Below are positions 1 to 10,831 of a stretch of 64,000 nucleotides of DNA, one piece after another. The stretch is taken from NCBI RefSeq assembly GCF_029227915.1, contig NC_079878.1, positions 17,796,001-17,860,000 on the forward strand, written 5' to 3'. This stretch comes from Hydractinia symbiolongicarpus (Eukaryota > Cnidaria > Hydrozoa > Anthoathecata > Hydractiniidae). Numbering within the stretch: the stretch's first letter is position 1; each line of letters begins with the position of its first letter. The notes under the pieces were generated by a model. The model had not been told where the DNA came from. It saw only the letters and a list, made by a program, of their open reading frames with translations, and did no database searches. A program made the position numbers and the translations under genes.

Positions 1-290
1 GGGTTGATGACGTCATCAAAAAACCTTTAAACTCTAATATCTCCGCAACCGTTTGTCAAAAGTACATGATCCTATATATTTTCCTGATCAGTGTTTCAAG
101 ATCTATACGATGAAGGCAACAGGTATACAAAAAAATTATGCTTTGGCAGATCTTCGCTGGCGTCAGCCAATTTCTTAAACCCTTATATCTCCTTAAGCGT
201 TTGTGGAAAACGTATGATCCTATACATTATTTTGATCAGCGTTTCAACCTCTACACATTACAGGCAAAGAATAAACTAACTTTCGCCCAT
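1..290 (+). repeat. Two head-to-tail units of a ~150-bp dispersed repeat
   Basis: Two similar AT-rich units follow each other. Each holds, in order, a CRE-like palindrome (exact TGACGTCA at 8-15, TGGCGTCA at 158-165), a 'tatctcc...cgtttgt' block, 'gatcctata(c/t)at(t/a)tt', and 'gatcag(c/t)gtttca'. Related units in the opposite orientation lie at about 755-909 and 2153-2335. The unit has no coding potential I trust. The family could not be named. Confidence 0.7.
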
Positions 291-754
291 TATTTTTTTA
301 TCTGCACTGTTGACATCAGCAAAACAACTAAAACAACCTATTTTTTTATTATTCTTCTGCCTAAGTGGATTTTTCCACGGGCCTTATCGACTAGTTATGT
401 AATAATAATAATTTGTTATTTTTATTGCTAGATGTGCCTTAACCTTTTTGTGTAAAACAGTTTATTGAACATATTTCATAAGTTTATACTCGTTGTTAAT
501 AGTACAGGGAAGTATCTTTTCCTTAATTTACACACTGTTAGTAACGTTGAGCTTATTTAGTACTGCTATTGTATTTATATATGTGATAAAATCCTTCAGC
601 CATTCTACCTATGACTCAGAATAAAATGCTTTTTATTAACATTTGTTTAGATTCTTTTTCAGGACCTTGCTTAAATTTTTCTTTTGGTTTAATTTGCCGA
701 TCAACTAGAAAAATCGTTTTAACGTCCACATTATGTAAACACGTGCAATTAATT
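291..754. other. AT-rich intergenic sequence, no feature seen
   Basis: The stretch has homopolymer-rich AT sequence with stops in all frames. Short open frames show no family resemblance. I see no RNA gene or repeat here apart from simple A/T runs. Confidence 0.5.
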
Positions 755-909
755 ATTTCAAAATTTCGATGGCGTCTGCCAGGACCAGTCAGCACACCAA
801 AAATTTTTTTGAAAATTTGTTTACACGCTGCTTTTATTGTGTAAATCTGAAAACGCTGATAAAGAAAATGTATAGAACCATCCGCTTTTGATGAACGGTT
901 AAGGAGATA
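755..909 (-). repeat. Dispersed repeat unit, inverted, split by a transposon
   Basis: Read on the minus strand this matches the units at 1-290 (gatttacacaataaaagcag block, 'tatacattttc', 'gaaccat', 'cgttcatcaaaag', 'tatctccttaacc'). The unit breaks at 909 and resumes at 2153, exactly at the two ends of the Tigger-type element, so the transposon inserted into it. Confidence 0.65.
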
Positions 910-2152
910 CAGTTAAACTCATGTAATTCGAATCTGCAAGGGGATTCAATATTGGTCGAATTTTGGTGGGGAAGTGTTAACGGGTTTACGGCGCTATTAA
1001 TCATCAATGTTGTAACATCCTACGAAGTAAAATGACGCGTAGTGTTTGAGAAATAAGTTGCTATTTTCATGTAAAACAAGTGTTACAAATTTTTAATTAT
1101 TATTTTTCTCATAAAAGTCCATGATTTTGCTCTGACTCCTATTAACCAATCTTCAATGGTTGCTCTTATCGGACATTTGCGACACCAGAGTATCAAACTT
1201 TGGATCCGTCTCAAACAACGTCAGTCTCTATTGCGTCTTCAATTTTGTATTGTGACGGTGGCGAAACTGGATTGTCGTTACGACAGTCATCATTGTCATC
1301 ATTAGAGCTAGCATCACGATCAACAATCTCGACCTCTTTATATTCACTCACTATTTCAGCGACAGACAACGGGCGTGATTCATTGGTCAAAAGCTTTATG
1401 TCGAAATCCACAAGGGATTCAGCACCCAAATCCTCAGGAGCCATGTATGGTCTGACCTTAAAAAGTTGGTCTAAATCAAAATTCAGCTCATCCAAAACGT
1501 CTTGCTCATCAGCACTTTCATCATCTGAATCATTGGTCCTATTCTTGAAAGGGTCGTCATCATCGTCAACAGCAGCTTTCCGAGCATCTTCTGAAATTCC
1601 TGATTTTCGAAAACAGTTAACGATTGTTGTTTTAGATACATCATCCCAAGCTGTCTTGAGCATCATCATGGCTTTTAGGATTGATGTGTTTGGCAGCTCT
1701 TGTCTAACCCTCTTATGATCTTTCGAACACCAATGACAAGGGATCGGTATTTGGCCTTTAATGAATGCCATTGTTGGGAATGATGTAAAATATCAACAGA
1801 CAAACAAAACACTCAAAAAGCATTCTATTCTATTTCAATGAAACGTTCCATTGGTAAAAACGTTCGAATTTCACGGGAAAGTTCAATTATTGGAAAAATT
1901 CGAATTTCATTGAAACGTTCAATTGTTAAAAAAATTGAGTTTTAGAACTTTGAACAGACGAAAATTTTCAAAATTCTAATTACATAATCAAAATTTGCTC
2001 ACGGGACCAAGAAAACTGTTCGATTTACGTGAGTTTGAATTATAGGAGTTTTCTTATAAGGATTTTAGAGTAAACTCGGACGGGACCGGAGAATTCGTTC
2101 CATTTATATGATTATTCGAATTATAGGAGTTCGAATTACATGGGTTCAACTG
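910..2152. mobile_element. Tigger/pogo-type DNA transposon, internally deleted
   Basis: The ends are imperfect inverted repeats: the left starts CAGTTAAACTCATGTAATTC and the right, read inward, starts CAGTTGAACCCATGTAATTC. TA dinucleotides flank both ends (908-909 and 2153-2154), the target duplication of Tc1/mariner/pogo elements. The element is about 1.24 kb, and inside is only the C-terminal part of a pogo-type transposase. It is probably non-autonomous. Confidence 0.8.
1211..1771 (-). pseudogene. Tigger/pogo-like transposase, C-terminal remnant
   Basis: The 186-residue frame has the C-terminal signature of pogo/Tigger DDE transposases: a segment ILKAMMMLKTAWDDVSKTTI followed by VNCFRKSGIS, then an acidic DDDDDPF tail. 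Family members are about 450-600 residues long with an N-terminal CENP-B-like helix-turn-helix and a DDE catalytic core. Both are missing here, so the fragment cannot be catalytic. The ATG at 1771 is simply the first in this frame. It sits within a 1.24-kb element with matched termini and TA duplications, which fits an internal deletion derivative. Confidence 0.8.
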
Positions 2153-2335
2153 TATAAAGGTTTAAAAATCTTGCTGACGTCACCAAAGCTCCCCCTAAAA
2201 GTAAAAAAATATTTTCTTTAGAAATTTGTATACCCGTTGCCTTCATCGTATAAGATCTTGATGTAATTTTAACAAACGGTTACGGAAATATAGCGGTTTA
2301 AAAAATTTTTGATGACGTCTATTCCTAAACGTATT
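2153..2335 (-). repeat. Dispersed repeat: rest of the split unit plus one more unit
   Basis: The first bases continue the unit broken at 909 and reach a TGACGTCA palindrome at 2175-2182. A further inverted unit follows, with 'tacccgttgccttcatcgta', 'aacaaacggttacggaaata' and a degenerate TGACGTCT near 2316. This matches the forward unit at 1-150. Confidence 0.65.
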
Positions 2336-5159
2336 CGGGACCCAGGTTTGGGGGACAGGTAAAATATATTTCAAAGAGAACCACATCATTACAATGAAAA
2401 AACACATATAGAACCGAAGACATTAAGCGTGGAAAGATAACACTAAACATTTAAAAGTTGACACTACAGTTCTAGTTATCGGAGAGCATCTGCTTCTTTT
2501 CGCACTAGTTCAAAATCGGGCATCTCAATAAATCTCTTTTTGTGCGTGCGTGATCCACGGATGGACAGAATCATCCATCTCAGCAGACTGTAATTAACTC
2601 TTGTTCCTACATAACTAACAATTAATTCACTAAATTCCTTGTTTTTTTTAGCGTTGTATGCTCTGCTTACTTAGCGTAAAATCTACGACACTCCCGTTCC
2701 ATTCCTTCAGTGGCGCTAAAAACGAGTGGTGTGAACAAACCATTTTTAGTTTGTATAATTCTATCATATGCTCTTTTCTCCGACTTTTCGTTCGTGGCAT
2801 ACGCCTTTTTCATAGAAATCTTTCTATAGCATTAAGCTTGTGGGTTGTATACCCTTACATCGAGATACGCTCTCTGTCCATAGCATTAGAAATCTCTAGC
2901 TGCAATGTCAACACGGACCTCGTCTTGTTAATTGTTGGATGCAATTTGCTCACCAGTCAACGGCTCGAGATCTGGCTCTGTTGCACACATCAGACAATAG
3001 CTGGGTTGTAATATCCCTTAATTCGTTGTGTCGTCTTGCAATGAACCCTCCAGTATGAAAGTCAATGCATGCTGCACAGTAAATGGTGAACCGCATGTAT
3101 GTATGTATGTTTCTTTATTTAACGTTGGTCAAATTTACAAGATAGCTTTCGCTAATAAAAACCAAAACCGCATGGACATCGTTCCGGTAATCTGGTATGT
3201 GGTAGGTTGTATCTCAAGCGAATAGCATCCTAGAACGATCTTTTATCTAATGTAAAATTATACTTTTCCAACGAAAGAACAGTCAACCAGTTGTATGCTC
3301 CTCTGTCTGTAGAAGTATCAAGTGTGCGCATTTGTAATTCGTTTACGGCCATGGCTTTTACGGCTTTTAACTGTGCTTCATTTCGGTCTTTTTTATCGAC
3401 TTGAATCTGACTTTTTACTTTTCACATTTTTTCTTCTTTGTTAAGCTTGACTTCTCGTTGTTCAAAAGCAGCGTTGCTTTCGTAATTTTGAGTATAACTT
3501 TGGAAGGTTTGCCGTTTGCAATAGACTAAATAGCTGATCTTGTATGACTTAACGACAAATGTTGGATTTTTTTTTAATGTTTGGTTTCCTTTTTTTTTCC
3601 CTGGTGTACTTCTTGAATGGCAAAGCAAGTATATAATTTTAGCGTATTTCGCTTTTTACGTAACGGTTGTTAGACGCCTTTGATTTTTTTGGACATTTTC
3701 CATTTTTATTTCATAATTTTTTTCAATATTTTTTTTGTTGCACATGCTTATATTTTTAGACGTTTTGTTTCAGCGGTTATAAACATAGAATAATGCAGAT
3801 TGTGAGCTTCAAATTACTGTGTTGTATGTTTTTGTTTGGTATCCCTTACATCGATTTATGAGAGGTTTAGTGGATTCTTCCACGGGAATTTGGCTAGTCT
3901 ATATATTAATACGCCTTGTGTGCGTGCGCGCACGGTGAGGCCATGGCACACAAATCACGGGTCACTTTCTTATTTCTCAAGCATTGTCTCTCCAATGCAT
4001 GGCGTCACGTTAAAATTTACGAAATTGCTACACATTTGTTGTTTATTTTAGAAGTCGTACCGGGTCGTTACGAATAGAAAAATTAAATTTTACCCCCGGT
4101 TTACCATGTACATGCGTATCTCATGGAAACAAGTTGTTTATTACCTGAAAAATGAAGACTGAATTGAAGAATGTTGTCTCTTTTTCAAAATAATCCTGAA
4201 GCATGCCAGTGTTTACTCATAATCATAAGGTTAGCTTAAAGATTTTTGGGACCGAGGTTGCTTCCTTTTATATGAATGAATTCGAATCTAAAAAATGTAA
4301 AATACAAACTGTTGTGTTGTTGTCGAACGAAGTTTGGGCTGTTAGTTAGAAATATTTTTTTTAAAAAAGAAACACGTACGATGATATAGCATCACAAAGA
4401 GAATTGATTGGAAATGTATCAAAAAATTATATACGCTTTCAATTTATTCTGTTTGGGATGAAGCGAAGTTTAGTATTCGAAATAAAAATCTGATTGAACT
4501 TTCATCCAGAGAACGCTAGCAAGCCGCCTATAGAGAAAGCGAAAGGAAAGCAGGTGTGTTGTTTAGATTATTTGCTAGAGAAATGAATTTGGGTGTATAA
4601 CGATTTTTTAGCCGTTTTAACTTTTAAAGCTAAATTTTCCCTTAAATATTAAGTTTCTTGTTGTGTCTTGAGCCGGAAAATATTTTCTTAAAGCACTTTT
4701 TTTGCAAGAATAAACTCTGAACAATGGGTCAGAAGTTAAGAATATCCTAAGAATATGTCTAAGCTTGATTGTTTGTTCTAAATATGAACATTTGTATGAC
4801 GCACAAAATTGATTAGAAGTTTACTTTTTTATTGTATATAAAACAAACTGAACTTTTGTCGCTCCAAAGCAGTGGACCGTAATGGAATAGAATTTTCCAT
4901 TACCTATAGCAAGTGGTAGCAGGCTTTATTTTATTACGACATGATATATTTTCAGGCTAAGAACATATAAAAAATAATGAGGATAGTATTTGCTAAAAAA
5001 GTTAAGAACACGGCGAAGACTGAAACGAAAACACACTATTCTTATAAAAACAGCGTGTATCCTAAAGAAGAATTTATATAAACTGTAAAAAGTAATTTTC
5101 TGTTTTTACTGTTTTCAACACTACAGAGTGTGGTGATACACTTTTGTTGTCATTATTCT
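2336..5159. other. Non-coding host DNA, no gene supported
   Basis: The sequence is AT-rich with homopolymer runs, a short (atgt)n microsatellite at about 3096-3112 and a gtgcgtgcgcgcac tract near 3918. The few open frames of 60-120 codons have no recognisable domain, no neighbouring splice-consistent exons and unremarkable codon use. I cannot support a gene. Confidence 0.5.
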
Positions 5160-5466
5160 AAACAACAATCAATATAGAAAGTGTTGCGGAGAGGTTGCCA
5201 AGGCAAAGGCATTAAGCACGGCAAGGAAAGGGCACGGCAAAGGCAGGCAAGGAAACAGGAAGAGGAATCAGCAAGGCAGGGGTAGGCAAGGCATGGGAGG
5301 CACAGACAAGGGCATAGTAGGCAGGTACCAGAAAAGGCATAGGAAGGGTAGGCAAAGGCACGGTAAGTGCTGGCAAGGCAAGGGGACGGCAGGGTAGGGG
5401 CAGGCACCTTAATAGAACCTCTTCTCCCCTGCAACTCAAAGATTACGTATACTCAATATGTAAGTC
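5160..5466 (-). repeat. CCTTGCC-rich minisatellite, inverted copy
   Basis: A degenerate short-period repeat (read on the minus strand: tgccttgcc, cctaccc, tatgcc) spans the whole block. An inverted copy lies at 23800-24090. Homology includes the flanks: 'atactcaatatgt' next to 'aatctttgagtt' on one side and 'aacctctccgcaa(c/t)ac' on the other, so the unit is mobile or duplicated as one piece. Leucine/proline-rich open frames here result from the composition, not from a protein. Confidence 0.75.
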
Positions 5467-5837
5467 CAAGAGTATGGAAAATATTGAGGTACAAATAGTT
5501 CAAATTCAATACCTGAATTTGTTATCAGGTTAATATAGAGTGAATCATCTTAGCAGAATTATGTGTCAATACAAGAATTTAAACAATGATTGCTCATAAT
5601 GCCAAAAAAAATCGTGTTTTGATGAATTTGAAATTAAAAGTCAACTTGGTTTAAATGAATTTAACAATATGGGTTTTTACTTAATCTTATAACATTAAAA
5701 AGTCAAGGTACAGAAATGTAAAAAATGGCATTTTTGTGCTGTATAAACAAAAAGATTACCTAATATCCTCAATATCGCTATATTATATACTTATGAATAC
5801 CTGGTTGTTGTAGGTGGAAGATAATTATCTTTTTCCT
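5467..5837. other. AT-rich spacer, nothing seen
   Basis: No open frame, repeat or structured RNA that I can support. Confidence 0.5.
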
Positions 5838-5907
5838 AGCCCTGTCCAGGATTTGAACCTGGATCTCTCATTTTGCATGAGTGTCATAGCCATTAGATCA
5901 GCAGGGC
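5838..5907 (-). tRNA. tRNA-like sequence (degenerate tRNA or SINE head)
   Basis: On the minus strand the sequence has a tRNA shape: acceptor arms GCCCTGC and ACAGGGC (6 of 7 pairs), a box A-like TGATCTAATGG, and a perfect T arm CCAGG-TTCAAAT-CCTGG containing the box B consensus GGTTCAAATCC. The anticodon arm is poor. Only CTCA/TGAG pairs cleanly, and the loop does not give a canonical U33-anticodon reading, so I assign no amino acid. It may be a pseudo-tRNA or the head of a tRNA-derived SINE. Confidence 0.45.
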
Positions 5908-6980
5908 ATAAATATATATGTATAAACAAAACTTTACAGGTGAATATTCAGGATATACACTTGGAATTTACAGAACACAGCCTAGTTAATTAACCTTTTA
6001 AGAAATGCTGGTTAAGCCACAAGTAACTGTGTTACCTGGCGTAAAACGCTCGATGAAACAGTTAATACAAATTGTAAACTGTACCACACATTCAGGTGGA
6101 GCGCCTTAGTACAGGTGTGCAGTAATCGAGTGAAACACACAACGTTTAAGGTGTTTTGGGTTTAATTATATTTTTCAGATTCAGAAAATATATTTCCTTC
6201 AACTTTAGCTGGAATACTGTAAAAAGACAATTTACATATTGTGCCATGTCATAGCGGAAACAGTCAGCAAGCTTTTTTTTATTTTTCACAAAATGTTCCC
6301 GGTGAAACTTAAAATATATATGTACTTTATCTGCAGTGAGCCATTAGTATAGGTAAACAAACCCTTTCAAAAAAAAAAAAATTAGCACAAATTCTGTTAA
6401 ATAGAAACACAGGTAATAGCTTGTCGTTAACACTGGGGCTGAGTGATTACTACAGGTATACTGTGTTGCACATATACGTTTCAACATAATTCCCATTTCC
6501 AAAAAACTATCCTAACTTCAGTTCAAATAAACAGATAGTAAAAAGCCTGTTGTCATCCTACACAGCTAAAACAATCACTCAGCAATTTTATTTTGCAGAA
6601 AAGTTTTTGTAACATTTAAAAGTAAAAACACAAAAAGAATCCTGCAATATTTTAGGGGAAACGTTTATTTGAAAGATAAAAAATTAATCGTGACATCGCA
6701 TAGGCATAATACATTTTCCAAAAAAACTTTTTTGCAACTTTGGTTTAAAAAAACCAGAGGAAACAGCCCGCTGTTACCCTGTTCAACTTAAAATCAGACA
6801 GCAGTATATGTTTATTTTATACAAGTAAAAAGTCTTCATAACAAAAAGCTCTTACATAATTCCAAACTAAATAAAAACTTCAAAAGAATAGCAATTAATT
6901 AGGCTAGCTTGGTACCTAGCTATATATAAATTTGAGACCTTGTTTTTGAGCTATTGGATTTAAAATATTTGCACCTTAAT
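5908..6980. other. AT-rich host DNA, nothing seen
   Basis: No coding frame or structure supported; an A13 run lies at about 6369. Confidence 0.5.
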
Positions 6981-7150
6981 CAGGGGCGTAGCCAGAAAAA
7001 AATTAACCTTAGTCGAACCATTGACCCGCAGGGTCAACATCGCACCGCAGGTGCGATAATAACCATCTGGGGGTTTGGGGGGCGTTGTGAGCCCCCCAAC
7101 GCGTCCAAGGCGGAGCCCTGGAAGCCAACGGCTTTTTACGCCCTTTAAAC
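6981..7150. mobile_element. TE-like end beginning CAGGGGCGTAG
   Basis: The block starts abruptly with CAGGGGCGTAGCCAG and is GC-rich compared with its surroundings. It contains small inverted repeats such as ACCGCAGGTGCG and GGGGCGTTGTGAGCCCC. The same end sequence, inverted (CTACGCCCCTG), closes at 23760. Many invertebrate DNA transposons and MITEs end in this motif. No transposase frame is present and the second end of this copy was not found. Confidence 0.4.
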
Positions 7151-8479
7151 ACTGAAACGCCATAAAACCGGCTCTCTGACATACGCGATAGACGTTAAGT
7201 ATTGATCGAATTGATCGAAAAAGGGGAATAAATGACAACATATAATACATTAAAATCTTTATCATCAAGGATGTAATCAAATCAGCAATAAGACAACACA
7301 ACACCATCATAATGTTTTTTTATAGATTGAAAGTTATTAAAGCAATAATTAAAATGTTCATTCTTCTTTCTTCATATTTAGCACCAAAATAGAGTTTTCT
7401 GAAGATTGGAGGTCATTAAAAAATTACCAAATCAAAATCTTCTTTCTTCATAAATATAATAAAAAATTCAAAAATATAATAAAATAGAACCATGGACAAA
7501 ATGCCTTCATACAAATCATTGAAAACCCTCGTGTTACGTTCCACACATCGTGTTACAAACATTGGGCATAGTTGGGATTATTAGTTAAGTAAGGAACATT
7601 CTTGCGTAAAAATTTTAACCTACTTTTGGAAAATTTGTAAAAATATGTTACGTTTGATTCGATTCATCATGTTTCAGAAATAATGTACAAAGCATGATTA
7701 AAAAGAAAACTAAATTTAAGCAATGAGAAGAACAAGGATATGTATAAAGCTAATCTGTTTTACTTTAAAATATTAGCATGACAACTATTAATTTTAACAG
7801 ATACATTGCCAGCGTCGTCATAACATTGACCTTATCAATTCTGTATATATATTAAGAGAAAGTTCATAAGGTTTTTAAAATGACCTTTGAAAAAGACAAA
7901 CCTGAGAGCCTTCACTACAATGGCAAGTTACAATTGGAAGAATAATCGTGATCACTGAGGTGTGCAGCTTGTCGTAGTGAGTGCCTACATTATATTTCCC
8001 AATACCGTTAATAGGTTTAATAGGTTTCGATTTAGAAATCCCTTTGACGAAAAAGATTTTAAGTTAAAGGTTTGCTTTTTACAAATGGAGGAAGTCGCGT
8101 CATTAGTGCTAGAAGTGCCACATTGATTAACTAACGTTTGGGCTAATGCAAAAGGAACAACTTCGAGATGATACACACGTTTCCTTTTTCTTTTCTTTGC
8201 TTTGTTATCATAACGTATGACAACCTAGCTTAAAATATTGAGTAGAATGCTTAAACGTAGCTTTACTCAAACTTGAAGAAACTGAAGGGATTAGGTTTAA
8301 ATTGCCCATAGCGGGGAGCTTAAATTTGATTTCGAGTATAGGATAATAAACAAAAAGAGCCCAAGATTTATCACAAATTGTATCGAGTGCCTGCTCAAGA
8401 ACGCTTATAGGGATGAGCAAAACCGAAAAAGGTATTTCGATTGGTTATATCGTTGAGAAAGTACGAAGCAGTGAATTTA
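7151..8479. other. AT-rich left flank of Polinton P1
   Basis: Two short minus frames (7985-8176, 8208-8420) stand out only by lacking stops and show no domain. I see no support for a host gene. Confidence 0.45.
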
Positions 8480-8690
8480 AGTACACCGACCTCCTCATAC
8501 ACCTTTTAATCACAAAAACCCCGCTTCCACCGCCACCTCCTCATCCAAAAACAAGTAAAAAACGAAATCATATGCTGATATCAACAAAAATAATATTAAA
8601 TATTAATAACCCACACAAAATAATATTAAGATGCATGACGTCATCAACGCATGCGCAAAGGCATATACTCATATTATACAGAATATGAGT
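8480..8690 (+). repeat. P1 left terminal inverted repeat
   Basis: It pairs with 22830-23021 read in reverse. Shared blocks include CCCGCTTCCACC, 'aacaagtaaaaaac', 'aaatcatatg', TGACGTCATCAACGCATGCG (one mismatch) and ATATGAGTAA. A CRE palindrome TGACGTCA lies at 8636-8643. Similarity is patchy, with indels, as expected for an old element. Confidence 0.75.
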
Positions 8691-8728
8691 AAAAATTATC
8701 ATGTCCCCTGAATTATTCCAAAATAAAT

Positions 8729-9238
8729 ATGGATATTTATCAAGAGCTCAATATCAGGGACATTGAGCGCTACCCCTGGTTTCTCTGTTCTATTCCAGAT
8801 CACTACAAAACAAAAGACATGTGTATCAATATAGCAATGCTATATAGCAATGGAGCATCTCGTTATGATGATAGTTCCTCACTTACAATGTCATTTAACT
8901 TACGGAAGCATCCAGAATGGCTTCAGAAATACCAAAGCATATTGACATGGATTGGGAAAATATATGGTAGTGAATTCACCACCCCACCAGTTAAAAAAGG
9001 CTATGTTAGTACCAAAGTAAAGGAATGGAATAGGGAGATTAATACTGATTTTCATGATCAACAAGTACCACTGAAGCAGCCCTGCGACTGCATCTGCATT
9101 TTAAAGCTATCAAGTATCTATCGGCAAGGGAATAAGAACTATCTGCAGGTTATGCTCGAGGAGTGTAAGTATAAACCAGTTCAACAATCCAGGACAGGAC
9201 ACCTTGATTCAGATGATGATTCATTCGTCGTATTATAA
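8729..9238 (+). CDS. Conserved Polinton accessory protein (intact)
   Basis: The 169-residue frame is complete. The start follows an AAATAAAT leader. The N-terminus (WFLCSIPDHYKTKDMC) resembles one unit of the repeat protein at 57985-58437. The C-terminal two thirds match the P3 gene at 56968-57537 in the order T-x-PVKK-x-YV, PC(D/Q)...IL...S(I/V)Y-x-QG(N/K)(K/N), EV/ECKYK. The first 45 residues therefore look like a fusion or replaced start. Function is unknown. It overlaps nothing and ends 3 nt before the SAP gene, which suggests co-transcription. Confidence 0.65.
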   Translation: MDIYQELNIRDIERYPWFLCSIPDHYKTKDMCINIAMLYSNGASRYDDSSSLTMSFNLRKHPEWLQKYQSILTWIGKIYGSEFTTPPVKKGYVSTKVKEWNREINTDFHDQQVPLKQPCDCICILKLSSIYRQGNKNYLQVMLEECKYKPVQQSRTGHLDSDDDSFVVL

Positions 9239-9241
9239 TAA

Positions 9242-9517
9242 ATGAATGATTTGAAAAGAGAAGCGAGAGAGCTGGGTATTAAGGGCTATTCTATGATGAA
9301 AAGGACTGAAATTATAGCCGCTATTCACAAAATAAAATATATCAATACTAGTAGTCAAACGGATGGTCCATACTGCAAGCCATGTTCAGATATCGCGGCT
9401 GTGAATGTACTCGATGAGTACATCAGAGTCCTCGAGGCAAAACAGAAACGAATAATAATTCATGACGGAGATTTCATGGTTGATGCAACTACTGGTGAAT
9501 TACTTGTTACCGTCTAA
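9242..9517 (+). CDS. Small SAP-domain protein (intact)
   Basis: The 91-residue protein starts with a SAP-like helix-hairpin-helix (LKREARELGIKGYSMMKRTE, about residues 3-22), a fold that usually binds DNA. The rest is short, with two cysteines (CKPC) and an acidic C-terminus. In P2 and P4 the SAP segment is instead the N-terminus of the DNA polymerase frame. P1 has no SAP domain on its polymerase, so this gene may supply that function separately (inference). It starts 3 nt after the previous stop. Confidence 0.65.
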   Translation: MNDLKREARELGIKGYSMMKRTEIIAAIHKIKYINTSSQTDGPYCKPCSDIAAVNVLDEYIRVLEAKQKRIIIHDGDFMVDATTGELLVTV

Positions 9518-9538
9518 TGTAATTAACAATACATTAGA
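9513..9538. terminator. Intergenic hairpin, SAP gene 3' end
   Basis: TCTAATGTA (9513-9521) pairs perfectly with TACATTAGA (9530-9538) around an 8-nt loop. It overlaps the SAP stop codon (9515-9517) and lies between convergent genes. Confidence 0.6.
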
Positions 9539-9561
9539 TTATGAATACGCTGGCGGTTCGT

Positions 9562-10166
9562 CTAGGTAGCGCTTACATACTGCGCAGACTGCAAGTTTTT
9601 TAACGGTTCTGCTCTGGCCTCCTGTCTTCCCTGTGCTAACAATTCCACGCGCTCGTTATCGTTGATCATTGTCACAGCCTTCTTAGTCCTCTGATGTATC
9701 TGCTCCTTTAGCACCATATATTTTTGTTTCTCCTGCATAATAAGGCTAAACTCATAATTGGATATCACACCATTTTCAATAGCCCTGCTAATGAGATCAA
9801 CTATGCTACTAAGCTTAGTCTTTGCCAATAATCTTATTGATTCATGCTTCTTGGATTTTGCATCCAGCTTTTTCCCAGCGTTCCTTAAACGACCAAGTCC
9901 TACGGGGGAGCTCCCAATCCTGATAATAATGCTCCAATACCGACACTTGAGGTTATCACGGAGATACTCAACAATCCGTGATCGCAAAATCTTATCCATG
10001 TTCCATGCATTTTAAACTTTTTAGCGAGCTTATCCCGATCTTTAATCTCACCCCGGAAGAAAGCCTCGATCTTTTCAATCTTTTTTAACCTGTATGTCTG
10101 CCCCTCATTTTCTTGATCAGGTGCACTTGGTGGTAAGCTCGGATATAATTTCATAATATCAGTCAT
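9562..10166 (-). pseudogene. Conserved membrane protein, broken
   Basis: The first frame starts MTDIMKLYPSLPPSAP, has a lysine-rich helix and then FKMHGTWIRFCDHG and a glycine-rich hydrophobic helix (GIGALLSGLG). It stops there. The second frame carries a charged helical C-terminal half (KKHESIRLLAKTKLSS...). The P3 homologue (56254-56905) has a second hydrophobic segment at exactly this point, so P1 has suffered a deletion plus frame change. Likely a virion or membrane-associated protein, role unknown. Its ATG lies 1 nt from the stop of the upstream gene on the same strand. Confidence 0.7.
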
Positions 10167-10815
10167 TTATTCTATAAGCAAATGCATTGTTATTGACGCG
10201 AAAGGGTTCTTTTCGTCTTGATTTTCGTTTATGAGCATGAAATCTAACCTGTCTGTTGAACCCTTAATGGGGAGGTAAACCGGGTTATTAAAATTCCAGG
10301 TAAGCATATCCCCCCAAGCAGTAAGCTCTTTGATAATTTGATTTATCCATCTGGGGGCATACGATTCTCAGCCTCTGATGAATGTCAGTATTGTACTTGC
10401 TGTCGTAGTCACCCGCTGAAAATAGTACCTTGTTATTAAAAGCATACCCCATAAGGTCCTGCAGCGGTTGATCAATTATCACAACATACCCTTTATTAAC
10501 CCTATTCCTACACACGCTGTTCCTGAGTACAAATAGCTCTATCCTATCCCCTGCTTGGTTTTTGACAATAGCCGAGAGATCCTCGATTCTATACAAGCCC
10601 AGCTCAATAGAGATTGTGACTTCCAATGGCCCTACATTAAACGTCCCGTCACTCATCTTGGCACCCGCTTTATAGATATTGAATTCACTCTTTTTATAAA
10701 GATTCACCTACCTGGGGCGAATACTAATTTTTTTTAGCGCTATTCTGATGCCTTCACTCAGATATTCATCAAATATCGTGGGATTCGAAATGTAGGTTAT
10801 ATATAACTGTCGCAT
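10167..10815 (-). pseudogene. Conserved Polinton protein of about 215 codons, broken
   Basis: The reading begins at 10815 (MRQLYITYI...), homologous to P3 55584-56250. An in-frame TAG at 10708-10710 sits where P3 has a tryptophan codon. After LGLYRIEDLSAIV, LFVLRN and RLRIVCPQ, a frameshift follows GGYAYLEF, and the rest (VYLPIKGSTDRLDF ... ITMHLLIE) lies in another frame up to the stop next to the following ATG. All-beta composition suggests a structural (minor capsid or vertex) protein, but this is a guess from composition and position. Confidence 0.7.
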
Positions 10816-10831
10816 CTTTCTTTAAGAAACA

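Noticed and set aside
2658-3011. Possible host exon with hydrophobic segments
   Set aside because: No splice-consistent neighbours, no domain, and AT-rich background makes such frames common.
3096-3112. atgt microsatellite as a regulatory site
   Set aside because: Short simple repeat with no other supporting signal.
5153-5439. Leucine/proline-rich proteins in the minisatellite (also 23827-24053)
   Set aside because: Two overlapping frames are open in each copy simply because the short repeat lacks stops; no start or domain evidence.
5838-5907. Functional tRNA-Cys (GCA) or tRNA-Leu (CAA)
   Set aside because: Neither anticodon can be placed in a proper 5-bp stem with 7-nt loop and U33, so no isotype is claimed.
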